Of a stretch of 64,000 bases of DNA, positions 12,324 through 24,488 are shown one piece after another. A model generated the notes under the pieces. The model was not told where the DNA came from and searched no databases. It saw nothing but the letters and a program-made list of their open reading frames with translations. Both the position numbers and the translations under genes were made by a program. Where the stretch lies: contig JAHLKC010000132.1 of assembly GCA_025449115.1 (NCBI GenBank), forward strand, positions 51,926 through 115,925. Direction: 5' to 3'. Source of the stretch: Chytridium lagenaria. Lineage: Eukaryota > Chytridiomycota > Chytridiomycetes > Chytridiales > Chytridiaceae. The first letter of the stretch is position 1; the number at the start of each line of letters is the position of its first letter.

Positions 12324-15300
12324 TTAAATACTCGCACGTCTGCCGTTTCCTCTTCGGTCATCGGAACGCTCTTGGAGAACACCGAACTTTCTTGCCAAGG
12401 TTCCATCTTTCTCCCATTTCCGGACGATGTCTTTACCATATTTATAACCAACCTGAAATAATATAAGTTAAAACAGACGCCTCTTTCATAGATATAAAAA
12501 CTAAATTCTTAGCAATTTACATACCTCGAAAATATCCTTAAAGCTCTCGAATTGAAGAGTGCCGAACGCTGCGACAGGGGGTTGAAGATAAAGACATCCT
12601 TCCATGGCTTTCGCGTCCTCAAGCTGCTTGACACTGCCGACGTAGGCCAGCCTGGACTGGATATCGGGAATAGGCGGGATCTTGCCATACACGTCCCTCA
12701 TGAAAGGGTTCCATTTAGAAAATAAAACCCACCACCCGCTCAAGGAGTCACCTTTAAAGTTTTAAAAATGTCAAACTTCACGAACAGGATGTCTTTAAAG
12801 AATTTCTCATTGGAAAGGAAAGGAAGGAACCACTGACCATAAGTAACAGGACTCGTATCATCCGCGAGACCCACATCCACGGCGATAATGCAATCAGCAC
12901 CAAGGCTGCGCATGATATCGGCGGGAAGGTTATTAAGATAACCACCATCAAGTAACATCTTGCCGTCATCGCAGAGGGGCGGGAAATATCCAGAGAGCGA
13001 CATAGACGCCCTCACATATCGCCAGATATAACCGGACCGGTGGATCTCCATACGGGAATGGGTTATGTTGGTCGTGACGGCAAAGTAGGAGAGCCAGCAA
13101 TCTTCAATCTGGGTGTCGTAGAAACACTAAAGTAAAACGGAAAAGTTCTCAATGTTAGTAATGGTGTATTTAAAATGACTTCGAGAACGTAAAAGGAGTA
13201 CATACCTTCCAAATAGCCCTATTAAATTCGTGACCTTGAAGAAAATTTGAAAATTCTGTTAGAAACTCAAAGTACAGACAACTATATCGTAAATCACTAT
13301 AAAAAGGAATAATTTAGTCTCACCAGTGAAAAGACTCGTAGTAGGGTAAGTCAAATCCATAATCTGCCGCCACACACTAACAATCTTTGACGAAAAATGC
13401 CTTGCCCTCGCCATGACACTAACATGATCCGACTCCCTCGAATACAACCCCGACACAAAACTCCCAATACTAGTTCCCCCAACCATATCAATAGGAATAC
13501 CCGCCTCCTCAAATGCCTTGATGATCCCAATATGCGCAATGCCACGCGCCCCTCCACCTCCTAAAACAAGACCAATAGACTTTGACAAAAGTCGACGGGC
13601 AAGACGCGAGAAATCGGAGCGGAGACCCGTGTGAATGTTTGGGGCGGCCGGCTTTTGGCCGTGAAGACCAGTGGAAGCACGGGTATAGTAGCGTTGGAAA
13701 TGGTTCCTAAGATTCGTGAGAGTCTTCATTCGGTTAGCGTCCGTTAACATCTTGGACGTTGCGAGCGCCATCTGAACCTGTTGTATAGGTGGTTTTATTT
13801 AGTTTTAAAGAAGAGAAAAAAAAAATGTAACTCACGTGGTGGTGCGCGTGGACCCACAGGCGATTCTTCAACCAAGCTGCAGTGCTACCTGGAATGCAAG
13901 ACCGTTCGCTGTGAAGAAGAACAAGCTCCTTGCGGGCTGTCGTCTTCATACTAATCAGCAATCGTTCATATTCTCCAATTGTAGGCTCCTCATCACCAAG
14001 ACCGACCAACAAAATGCAATCCGCCTATAAACAGTATCAAAAAGTAGCGTCAAAGACAGAAAAAACCGGCAACAAACAATACCTGTCGAATACATCTCTG
14101 AGTCCACGGAGCATTCGAACCTCCATCAGCAACATAAATAACCATTCTAAAATTCTCCTCCTGCTCCGCCAACCAACTCATAAGCTTCAACCTTCCAATC
14201 CTCGAAAAAACATGGCGCCCCAACTTGCCAATCACCGTCGCCAGTGTTCAAAAGCGCAACGGAGGCCGAATTGAGGTGCAAAGCATCTCTAAGCTTATCG
14301 GCAAACTCTGTAATGGGAACAGCGTTTGTAACAGGAATAAGCGCAACCGTCTTCAAATTGACATTGTTCTTGCCATAATCACCCACACCTGCCAACGTCC
14401 CTGCCAGCGTGGAATCTATTGAGCGCGTTGAAGGGTAGGCTCTAGACCGTGATGCTATGATTCTAGAAATTTGGATAGTGATCTCCGGATGTCTAATAGC
14501 GAGGGCGTTGAAGAGAGTCTTTGGCATGAGGGCGATTTCAGTGTCACGGGATGGCGTGAACAGTGGCAGGGCGTCGAGTTCCAGTTAAAACTTCAAGCTC
14601 TCCAACAGATTCGCCTTTACCATATTCGCCAAAGATCTCAAAGGTGGTAGAGTCGCTGCCCTTAACTTTATGTTCAGCAATGGCTCTCAGACGGCCGTTG
14701 AGGACGAGGTAGATAGAGTCGGAAATATCGCTCTGTCGGCACAATACTTGTCCAGCATTCACTTGTCCCCCATTCTAAAGCAACGTCAATGTTAACCACA
14801 AGAGGAGAGATTGGGTAATAAGTCGTTTGGAGAGCGTAAGGAGGATATTTGGGTAACGCTCCATGTAACGATCAAGAGATGCCTTGGGAAGGAACCCGAC
14901 TTGAGCGTCAGTTTTAGCGCGAATGGTGACAAAAGAGACATGTCCTAAGATAGGGAATCATCAGTTTCAAAAACCATATAGCAAAGTTTAATACGAACCT
15001 GTCATGGCTGCCAAGTATCCAGCAAGACCACCGGGCTTAATAAGAAAGAGACCTCTCCTCCTTCCTCCCCGTCCTTCACGACCATCATCCAAAATATCCC
15101 GTAGCCGAAAATAACTCTGTCCTCTCCCTCATAGAAGCCTCAAGAATTCCATCAACACAGAACCAACAACCCAGGCGACTTTTCACCCTCTTTAATAAGA
15201 GTCTCACCCCTTGCCAGCGACACAATTTTGATTTCAGACCCCGTAGGCGCCCCAGACTCAGATCCAGAGGTATTCGAGACACCCGTCGCAGAGCTCGTGA

Positions 15301-17705
15301 CAGACATCATATCGTAGTCATCTGAGAATCGATACTGCTTCTGCGAAGAAGGTAAGATGGCGAATCATGTGTATGGTTGTCCGCGTAAATTCAGCCCTCT
15401 TCCTCGCCTGTGCGTTGGTGAGAAGAATATCGCCAAGGTTGATAGACGGTCTATGAGGAGGTCGGTAGACAGGTACTTTATGCTGGGTGGGGCACCATAC
15501 CAATGATGGCAGAAATACAATCTAGGATAGATTCCTTGATCTGCAAATCCTCCCCGTGTCAATATGGCTATGCGGAGACGTCACATTGGCAGCCAACCGA
15601 TTCTGCCATGACGGTGCGCTGCTCTTGATGTACTTATTCTCCTTCTCCGAATCATCAACATCAGCCTCGTAAACATCATCAGAACGCCTAGATTTGGTTC
15701 TTTGTATTAAACTTTTTCTTCAGCATAGATTAGGGCTCCTTGGAGGACTTTTTTGCTCTCGCCGCCTTGATTCTCCGGCAACTCTCGCACCAGCATGTGT
15801 CCGCTAAAGATGTGTTATGAAGCGTGTCGGTGTCCGTCATTGAAGAATCGTTGACATCGATGCTGGCAGTGTGCCTCTTTTCAGCCTATCAAGTCCTCCT
15901 GGCTTGAAAAAATCTGTAGGCAGACCGTACCCCGCAAATTCATTGACTTGCTTTTCAATCTTTAAAAGTTCCTTTGAAAGACCGAGGTAGCGGTAAAGCG
16001 TTAGGAAAGTAACACGATGGAAACGGGTTAAAATGACTTGAGCGATGTGGGCCGCAGCGTTAGGGAACTTTTCAGTCAACTTTCGGAAAGCTTCACGGGA
16101 ATGACGGCAATAGTGGACTCAGTGGCAGCCCTAACCACAATACCGCTATGAAGAAGTCTTCTAGGTTCCTCCTGCTTACGCTCAGGCTCAGTCATTGTTG
16201 GTCTTGAAAAGTCTGGCGGCGATTCGCCGTCCGGTGAAATCATGAACATGGGCTCTTCGATGCGTATTCAACGTTCGATGTTACGCTTGTTTCGTCTTCA
16301 ATGATGAGACTTGTGTCTGCATCGACATTCCCCAAACTCTCATTCGATCGGCTAGCCTCGTCGGGTTGAGCAGACCCGTTGAGGACGCATTGTTGTCCTC
16401 AGCCATTGCAAGAGGCAATTTGATATCGTCGGTGAAGATGGAAAGAAGCGCAAACAGACTTGAGACTGCCCCTCTGGACGGACCTCGTTCAAAAGGTGGT
16501 GACCGGGCCAGATCTTGCCCGTGGGATCGGTTTCGGCAATTTCATCATCGTCATTCATGCTGTTGAAAGTCTCTAGTTCGCTGTCCTGACCGCCTAATGC
16601 AGGTTGCGCCTTGACATAAACTCGAAGTGAACCTTCAACAACGACGCAGAAGTCTCGATCTTCATCCTCACCACGAGAAAGAATTTCTCCGGCCTTCAGT
16701 TTCCTCGTCTGAAATAAATAAAACCGAAATAGAAGGAGAAAGAGGTCAAAGACAGCGCAGGATCAAAAACAATAATGACGAGAAATATCTAACCTGAAGA
16801 TGCCTCACGAGCTCATGAAAACAGGCCGATCCAAGTACCCAAACACTTTAATTGAAGCTAAAAGGCACCCATAAATTCATCCGGGTAAGCTGACGCGTCC
16901 CGACCATATCCATCATCTAAAGCAGCATCTGGGTGCAGATCAAAAGGCGCGCCAACAACATTTCCGAGTTTATCACCAACGTGAGGCGGAGGAGTAACTT
17001 TTGGAAGACGAGAATACTTGGTCATGACTTGATACCTAAAGAAAGTCCATGATAGCGCGGCGATAATGAGGACGATTACAAGAATAGTCCACAAGGATAA
17101 GGTGAGAGTGAGGGTAGCGGTGGAGTAGCGCATGATCTCAAAGATGTGGTAGGGAATGAAGAGGAAGACGTCTTGAAATAGGTCAGTCAACGACACAATA
17201 ATCAATGGTCGAAGAAGAAAACAAAAAACAGTCTTGATCAATTCAAAAACACTCGCAGTTCTTTTACACGTACAATATAGAAAAGTGCTGATAGATCCCG
17301 AAAATTGAATTGACTCGGTGAACGTCTTTGCAGTTGCGGGTTCGTACATATACTCATCTGGAATCTCAGGCACAACACTGCTCACGGAAATATGCAGCGT
17401 GGGTGATGGAACGTCACCAGGAAGCCGTCGATGTGATCAGCATTGCGGCAACAGCAGCCGTAGCATTAGCCACCATTGGCTCCAAAGAATTCAATAGCAA
17501 TGAGGTTATTGTTGGTTGAGGTTCTACCACCGCCGTTACAACGGATGGTCTACAAGCGACACGGGGATCGATGTCAATGAGGACAGGGTCAAGGATGAGG
17601 CATGATCGGTGGGGAAAGAGGTGGTTCTGATGCGGGGGTAATGGTGGATGGTGCCGCGTTGATGATCTCTTCAGAGACTGGCAGTGGTGTCTCTATTGAC
17701 GTCAT
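12324..17705 (-). CDS. NTE1: NTE1-type lysophospholipase (patatin-like, cyclic-nucleotide-binding-like)
   Basis: Neuropathy-target-esterase homologue. In yeast this ER membrane enzyme deacylates phosphatidylcholine to glycerophosphocholine. N-terminal hydrophobic segments lie at about 17260-17030, including a strong transmembrane stretch near 17100. Cyclic-nucleotide-binding-like domains follow in 16700-14500; the clearest piece is at 14762-14544 ([25 protein letters not shown]). The catalytic patatin domain is at 13600-12730 with the oxyanion motif GGGGARG, the nucleophile motif GTSIG and the partner aspartate in [10 protein letters not shown]. The C-terminus runs to the stop at 12324. There are many introns and several frame breaks, for example at the GGG at 14548-14550 and the CC at 14241-14242, with family homology continuing on both sides. 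I place the start at the ATG ending at 17705; a downstream Met at 17385 is possible but would lose a conserved-looking leader. Confidence 0.9.
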
Positions 17706-18429
17706 CTATGAAGAGACTCGATGAAAACCTTTTCCAAACGATTTTTCTTCTCGTTGCAGAGGAATATAAAGGAAACGGTTTTTCAATTAGTTTTGATGAT
17801 AGCAGTTAAGTGGAATGATGAGCATGAGGCAACAACACGGTGATGCACGATGAGAGTCTTGAAGGGAAGCCCCAGAGTAAAGAGCAAAGACAAACAGGGG
17901 GGGAATGAGATCAAATCATGCGCAAGGACGGGCGAGTACCAGAGACTCACGTTCTTTGAGGTCTCTTATGCTGACGTCAAGCACCTTTACAGCAGTTGCT
18001 TAATGTGTTGGTGTCCTTTGAGTGGTGCCTGTCGAGGTGCTGGTCACACGTATAAAAATAAAAATAAAAATATTCAATAATATTCAATATGCCGAAATAT
18101 CACCACTTTAAAAAGGAAAACAAGAAAAAACAGCAAAAAAAATAAAATAATAATATATATCACGTTTTTACTAGCAACGACAATAATAAAAAGATACATG
18201 GTAAAATAAGAAAAAGTCCAATAACCAAGCGACACAGAATAGCGATATGCAAAACAAAGAAAAAAGAAAGAAGAAAAAAACATAAAAAGCAAACAGGAAA
18301 GGATCAAACTGCCAAAAACATGTGGTTGGAAACGGAATGGTAACGACTGGTAACAGTGGAGATAGACAAAAAGAAGTGCAACATGGGACTAAAACGACAT
18401 CAAGAGCGTGCTCATCGTGCTCTCAGACT
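17706..18429. other. AT-rich intergenic region
   Basis: Spacer between the 5' end of NTE1 and the 3' end of the next minus-strand gene. The part 18050-18310 is A-rich low complexity whose open frame is compositional. No gene is supported. Confidence 0.5.
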
Positions 18430-20443
18430 TTACTCCTCCTTAGCCTCAACCTCCACCGCTTCAGGCGCGGCCTCCTCAAAGACCTCGGTCTTGGTTTCTT
18501 CCACGGTCTCAATTACTTCGACAGTCTCGATCGTTGTAACGTAAACTTTCTCCTCCACAATTTCGGTCGTGGTCTCAGTCATACTCTGCTCCTCAGAATC
18601 GACGCCAACGACATCAGTCACGGTCTGCTCGACGACATCCTCAGCGATAGCTTCCTTCTCAACGACGTCCGCCTTAACAGCAGTCTCTGAGACCTCAACA
18701 TCAGTGGAAACAGTAGTAGCTGCAGCCTCGACAATCTCCTCAACAACTTCAGAAACAGCCAAAGGAACTTCGTCAAACTCCTCCGTCTCCCCCGTCACCT
18801 CATCCTCCTCCCAATCCTCTTCATCGACCATCGACGTGACCGCAGCCGCAAAGCTCGCGTCCCTCGGCGTAATAGCAGGGTTTCCAGGGAGCCTGACCAT
18901 ATACACCGGCACACTCACAAGCGGCACCGCCTCATCATCCTCCTCCGTTCCCGCCTAGCAGACGTCTGAAGACGGACGCTGACCGTAATGACGACATCCT
19001 CGACGCTTTGGTCCCCATGCTGTACGTGACAACACTTCCAGGAACCAAAAATACTGATCAGGGTTCGCCTCGTTATTAACGAGAACTTCAACGTCACCTG
19101 GGTGAGGACATCACCACCAGTAGCCTTTCGTGAAACAGGGCGAAGACGTTCAACTCCAACTACCTCAACACGTCCACCATCAAGGAAGCGGATTTGGAAA
19201 AACCCTTCATCGTCTCCCTCTCCAACAACCTCAATCGCGCAAGGAACCCAGGCGAGTGCGTTAACAGATTCACGGGTAGGGTGGGGGACTCGAGTCAGAA
19301 CCTCCAAAAGGTTTTCAACAACTGCGTCCTCAACGGTCAAAGCCGGTGCACCGGCCGGAGCGGGTGCGGCCTTCTTCTTGGCAGCGGGCAGCGGCGGTCA
19401 CAGCAGCAGCAAGAGCGGCATCCGACGGGCTTTGAGCGCTTGAAAGACGACGTCTTACACTTCCACGACGAGACGGGGGGACGTATTTGAACTCGGGAAG
19501 GCCATTAACCTTGATCTCACCAACAGCGTCCTTGGCTTCGTCACTCTCATCATCCTCCTCTTCTTCTTCAATCTTGGTAGGCACGGCTGGGGCGTCATCA
19601 TCCTCACCTGACACGAAAAAGATCTCGACAGATTCGCGGGGCTTGCGGTTCTTCATCTCATGGTAGACAGGATCCAAAATAGCCTTCTCCATGATACTAG
19701 AGAAGATAGGATGAAGGTCTTTAGGTGCGTAACGGGATTCAATTTCAGTCAAACCGATCAGGGTCTTTTTTTGTTTCAGGGGTATTAGTTTTAGGGATAT
19801 TGAAAAGGGGAAATTACCTCGCCATCCCTCAAGACGTCACCAACGAGATCCGAGACGTCGATGAAGTCACCATTCATAGAACGTGCAGTGGTGAAAACTT
19901 GACGATGCTCTCGTTCATCTTCGTCGTCCTTGTCGAATCGGTTGAGCCTTGCATGACCCTCCGCGAGAAGCCATGCGACTGTAGAATCTTCCGGAGTGGG
20001 TACGAGAAGGGTTCCAGCGCTGGTAGCCACCCTAATCCTCATGACAGGCTTTTTTACGGCGGGTGCCGCCTCCTTTGGTTGTGATCCACCCATGGCACCA
20101 AAGAATGATCCATTCGCAAGAGCGTTCATCGACGCAAGGGAAACTGCCGAAGGAGGACCAGCAACAGGCTGAAGCGATGTGACGAGAGATGATGGTGCAT
20201 GAGGCTTGTTACCGTTCCGTTGCGAACTTGACTGTGTAGAAGCAGATCCACCATTCATATGCGTAGGTGCAGGGATCGTGGCGTTGCCGTTGGGGATGTC
20301 TGGATAAGTGAAGGCCTTTTCATGAGGTTGGTTAAGGACCCCAGGGTTTGAGGGCCAACAGCGACGTTGCCAGCACTCAATCCCGGTGCCGTGATGGGGG
20401 TCACTGGTGCTGCCGCCTTGCGAGTCCATCCGAGTATATCCAT
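18430..20443 (-). CDS. unrecognised protein with ubiquitin-like N-terminal and Tudor-like segments, acidic tail
   Basis: I do not recognise a named orthologue. It starts MDILGWTRK at 20443. About residues 130-220 form a compact segment (MRIRVATSAGTLLVPTP to DFIDVSDLVGDVLRDG, continuing TLIGLTE after an intron ending near 19770). This resembles the Par3/HAL N-terminal or other ubiquitin-like oligomerisation folds in pattern only. Later, WVPCAIEVV ... FQIRFLDGGRVEVV ... LRP looks like a Tudor/SH3-like barrel. The last 165 residues are extremely rich in Glu, Val and Thr (18430-18927 region) and are probably disordered. Frame breaks occur near 20320, 19400 and 18960-19060. A scaffold or chromatin-reader role would fit either segment, but neither is secure. 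Confidence 0.5.
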
Positions 20444-21234
20444 GCTGTCTAGATGGTGAGTATATTTGGGGACTTGCTTTCTGTTCAGAAAGGAAAGATG
20501 CTGTTTTACAAAGTTGTTTCAAATATTCCAAAATCCAAATTTATTTATTGAGCAGCACAAAAAAGGGGTTCTTGCCCAATGAAGCGCAGACGCCACAACA
20601 CTTGCCGCAAGCAAATAAACGAAGTTTCCTATAAAAGTAAATAAACACAACTTGCTCTTTTTTGTGGGTGGAAAGGACATGAAATCCCAAGGGTTTTCTG
20701 GGACAACGACTGGTGATGCGATATGTCCTCTGTATTGCTTAAAGTCAGTAACGTCCGCAGCTGGATGAGTTTTTACCTCTTGTAAGATGAGTAATGTCGA
20801 TCAGGAATGCTAGATCTTGACGTCTTATTAGATGACGTGAAATGCGTTTTGGCGTTCATAAAAATATCTTTATTTCCCACATACACAAATATGTACTGTA
20901 TACGTAGAACCTAATGTGTGCAATGTTTCATGCAGTGAATGTATATTGGTAATGAAATTCCATTCTGCAAGAGGCCCATGGACTTCAACTTAGGCAGGCC
21001 ATCATTCTTTGATATGTATTTTTTTACGGTCCAGCATATTATAATGGAGACATTCATGGAACTAGAGATGCAAATATCAGAGTAGCTAAAGTATCAATGC
21101 CTCTTATTCGCATCCATTCTAAAATACATTTAAGAATACCAATTCGGCGTCATCAGACGCGTCTGAATACGGAATCCGATCTCTTTGAGATATTTGGTTT
21201 CGAAATTTTCAACGTCAAAGTTTAAGTAAGAGGG
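20444..21234. other. divergent intergenic region
   Basis: Upstream region shared by the unrecognised minus-strand gene and the plus-strand hydrolase. AT-rich, without a clear TATA box, repeat or RNA gene. Confidence 0.5.
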
Positions 21235-23981
21235 ATGGCACCAAGAATGCCGTCCACGTTCGAGACACCCCAGCACTTCAAGCGCTTCAAGCACTTTACG
21301 GATGCTCCTCCAAACAGCAGCATGTTTGAGAAGCTTAGCCATGCTCTTCCTCTCCCTCTCCATATTATTCTTGTCGGCCTCTCCACCAGCTGGAGTGTAT
21401 TAATTGCCATTCTCACGTTCTTTGTGGATGGACCCTTGAGGGTTAGTCATGTCACTTTGATGGAAGGGACTGATGCTGACTCCTTACCATACTCAATAGG
21501 AAACATGGGACATTGTAACGGTCGTTGTTCATGTAAATATTGAGTCTTCATCCTTTTGGAGGCCGCAACTAATATGATTCATCAGGCCTTCTTAAGAGCT
21601 TTTGTCATGAGCCATCCACCGCAGGGCCGGCACTCGTATGTATTAACATGGCCTCGCCGTGTTGTCTTTGAGCTATCGACACTGACATGGCTTTAAAGGA
21701 TAACGTTTTTGAAGTCATGCACGGATTTTACCGTCCCGCCCTTTGCCGCTGCTGCCACTGTGGCCGTCGCCAGTGTCCGCATCCGAGGAGATGCTCTCCT
21801 TCGTGGAGCAGTTCGCAACGCCGTCGGTCTCGAACCTTTGCACACCATGGCATCAACAACAGTTGAACGCAAAGACTCTGCTATCAATGATGACGCAAGC
21901 ACCGATGATCAGTCTGACTTTAGGACGGATGATGATGGCTATTCATCTTCGCAGCAGTCCACTGCTGACCATTACCATAAGGAAGGATTCAATCCCGCCA
22001 CCTTGCGCAAAGTAGATGGAGAATGGGTTGTTAGCTGGAGCTTCGTCCCGAAACCGAAGGCAGAATCGAGAGTTGTGCTATACATTCATGGAGGGTAAGC
22101 GATTTTTATTATTTCATTCTCTATCCGTCTACATTGTTTGCGTTCCACGTCACTCGATTTTTCCTCCTTATGCTATAATGCCCTCCTTCTTTTTCATTTG
22201 GGAGAAACTTTCACTCTTTTTTCTGTGTGTAATGTGAACCTCTGGTGCCGTCGTCTCTATGGGTACGAAGGCAATCTTTTTGTGAAGGCGCGCCATTCAC
22301 AGCACTCATACCGTCTCTTTGTTTGCATCGTGCATGAGCATTGAGCATTGACGTGTTTTGACGTTGGGAGCCCTCGCTGTCACATGATTTTATTTGATTT
22401 TGGCCCTCGTGACCTTCACGCGTCCAAGCGGAGATTTCTGACAAATTTTGTTTGCTCTTTCGGACACGCCTCTTTCTGACAATCTATTAACATACTGAAG
22501 AGCTGGGGTAAGTTCTTCCTTTCTTTTTTTTAAGGTGCAGTTTTTTAACCACTATTTGTTCTTAGTATCTTTTATCACCACGAACTCATCGAGGCCTCAT
22601 CGCGCAAATCTCAAAGCACGCCGAATGTCCAGTCTACGCGGTGGATTACCGTCTTTGTCCCGAAAGCACCTTTCCCAGCGCGATCGAGGACGCAGTAGCC
22701 GCCTATTGTGCCCTTCTTGGAGAAAACCATCGACCTCCTGGATTCCACGGCCGACATCACTTTTTGGGGAGAGGTTTTAATGCAAGAATTGCTCCTCCTA
22801 AAAGTGCGATAAACGTCTTTTCCGACTTTGAGTTGATTTCACCCAAATCGTCGTCTGTAAACAAAAAGAAGCCGTCGTATTTCAGGGCTTCGGGGCGACC
22901 GCTCAATCTTCATCCCTCTCAAATTGTGGTGGCAGGAGATTCAAGCGGTGGATGCATCACAATGCAGTTTTTGGTCACTTTGAAAGCTCTTGGCCTTCCT
23001 ATGCCTGCCGGTGGAATTCTGCTATCACCATTTGTTGATAATGGTGAGCACTACATTCCTATCTTTTCTAACACTTTTTTTTTAGAGCTCAAAGCGGACT
23101 CTTGGAGAAGAAACCAACACTGTGATTACCTTTCAGTTAATCAACTTGGCCTTCGATGGGTCGTTCGAAACATTGCCTGTAATCCTCTCATCACTGATAA
23201 CCACCCTTTCTTCTCGCCGGCTCATGCTAATTTGAGTGGATTGTGTCCACTCTTGATACAAGTTGGTGACGCCGAAGTTTTGACGGACGATTCTGTAAAG
23301 CTCCATGAGAACGCTATTGCTGGTGGTGTAAAATCACAGCTTGAGCTTTACCGAGACATGTTCCACGTTTTTCAGGGTATGTCTTAAAAATATACGCGCC
23401 ACCACATTCTCATCGTATTCTACCTAGCTTTCCCCATGATCGCCGCTGCAGATGTTGCGATCAAACGTATGGGTCTTTTTGTTAAGGGCTTGCCAATGCA
23501 GGTTCAGACCGCCACTCCATTCTCCACGTTTGACAACATGAGACTACCTCAAGACGCTACTTTTAAAACCACCCGAAACCTTCACGACGCCAATGGTGAT
23601 CCATTGTCGCGCGGAACTCGTCCCGTATCATCTTCCTCGTCGCTAATGCAAGCCCTCGGTAAACTCCGTGGGAACGACACGGAATCAATGCCACCATCAT
23701 CCACTCTCCAAAACACTATCACGTCATATGATATTGAAACCCGTCGTTGGCTTTGGGGAAGGAAAATGTCCCCATCGATCTCATCGTCTATGCTTAAAAC
23801 TGAGAGTGGGGCTGGGTCAAGTGTCACTTTGGTTCCGGAACAGTCTGGCGTGGATAGCTTTAGGTTGACTAAAGCATCGGGACCTGCAGAGGCGGTGGTG
23901 ATTACGGTTAGGAATTGGGGGAGGGTCGTTGAGGAGGAGAGAGTATCGACGGTGAGGTACATTGCGCCTGTACATCATTAG
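21235..23981 (+). CDS. HSL/GDXG-family alpha/beta hydrolase, copy 1
   Basis: Lipase/esterase of the hormone-sensitive-lipase family. An N-terminal amphipathic and hydrophobic region (PLPLHIILVGLSTSW, 21330-21420) suggests membrane association. The oxyanion motif HGG is at 22087-22094. Splicing through a 7-base exon (22501-22507) to 22566 gives HGGAG-YLLSPRTHRG. The nucleophile lies in GDSSGG (about 22939), with DYRLCPE upstream. The conserved acid region follows after an intron (LIQVGDAEVLTDD), and the terminal His is in MFHVFQ. A disordered serine-rich tail ends at 23981. A frame break lies near 21555. It has an inverted paralogue immediately downstream, with which it shares nearly every motif, so the pair arose by local duplication. 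The substrate (acylglycerol, steryl ester or small ester) cannot be told from sequence. Confidence 0.82.
22501..22507 (+). other. predicted 7-nt microexon
   Basis: The seven bases AGCTGGG are flanked by an AG acceptor (22499-22500) and a GTAAGT donor (22508 on). The upstream exon ends in phase 2 after the second Gly of the HGG motif. Inserting these bases keeps frame into Tyr-Leu-Leu at 22566 and yields HGGAG-Y, aligning without gap to HGGAH-I in the paralogue. Skipping it would break the frame. Confidence 0.65.
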
Positions 23982-24488
23982 TGGCGGATTGTTTAAGTGA
24001 GTTGAGCGGTCGATGGGACGGACTCCAAGTATATAATTAAATAAAAAGAACAATTCAATGATTGAATCAGATCAACCGTCGCCATTCAGTTATGAACATG
24101 CGGAAAGAATTCGCTTATTAAGAAATAAGATCTAATTCAAAGCGAAGCGGCCTGGGTGTGTTCTTGACATATATCGTAACTTGAATCAAATGTAGGCTTA
24201 ACCAAAAATTATCCTTAGCAAACCCTTAAGAATAGAGTAAAACTAGTTAACAGCAACACATGAACTTTATATCGATTAATTACAATGTAAACAGCTAAAG
24301 ATCATAGACCGTGACTGAGGGCAATCAAAAAAGTCCTCAATGCAGCGAAAGAAAAAGAAGAAAAACGTTTGGATTGTCCAATCAATGGAGAAACCAAAAG
24401 CTTTCATATGAATATCAGGAAAGTGTTCAGTGAATGTAACAGTATGCAAAAGCAACACAAATAGAATGGCAGAGAGTTGGTGGATTGC
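23982..24488. other. spacer between convergent hydrolase genes
   Basis: Short AT-rich interval between the 3' ends of the inverted paralogues. No gene, hairpin terminator or mobile-element end is visible. Confidence 0.5.
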
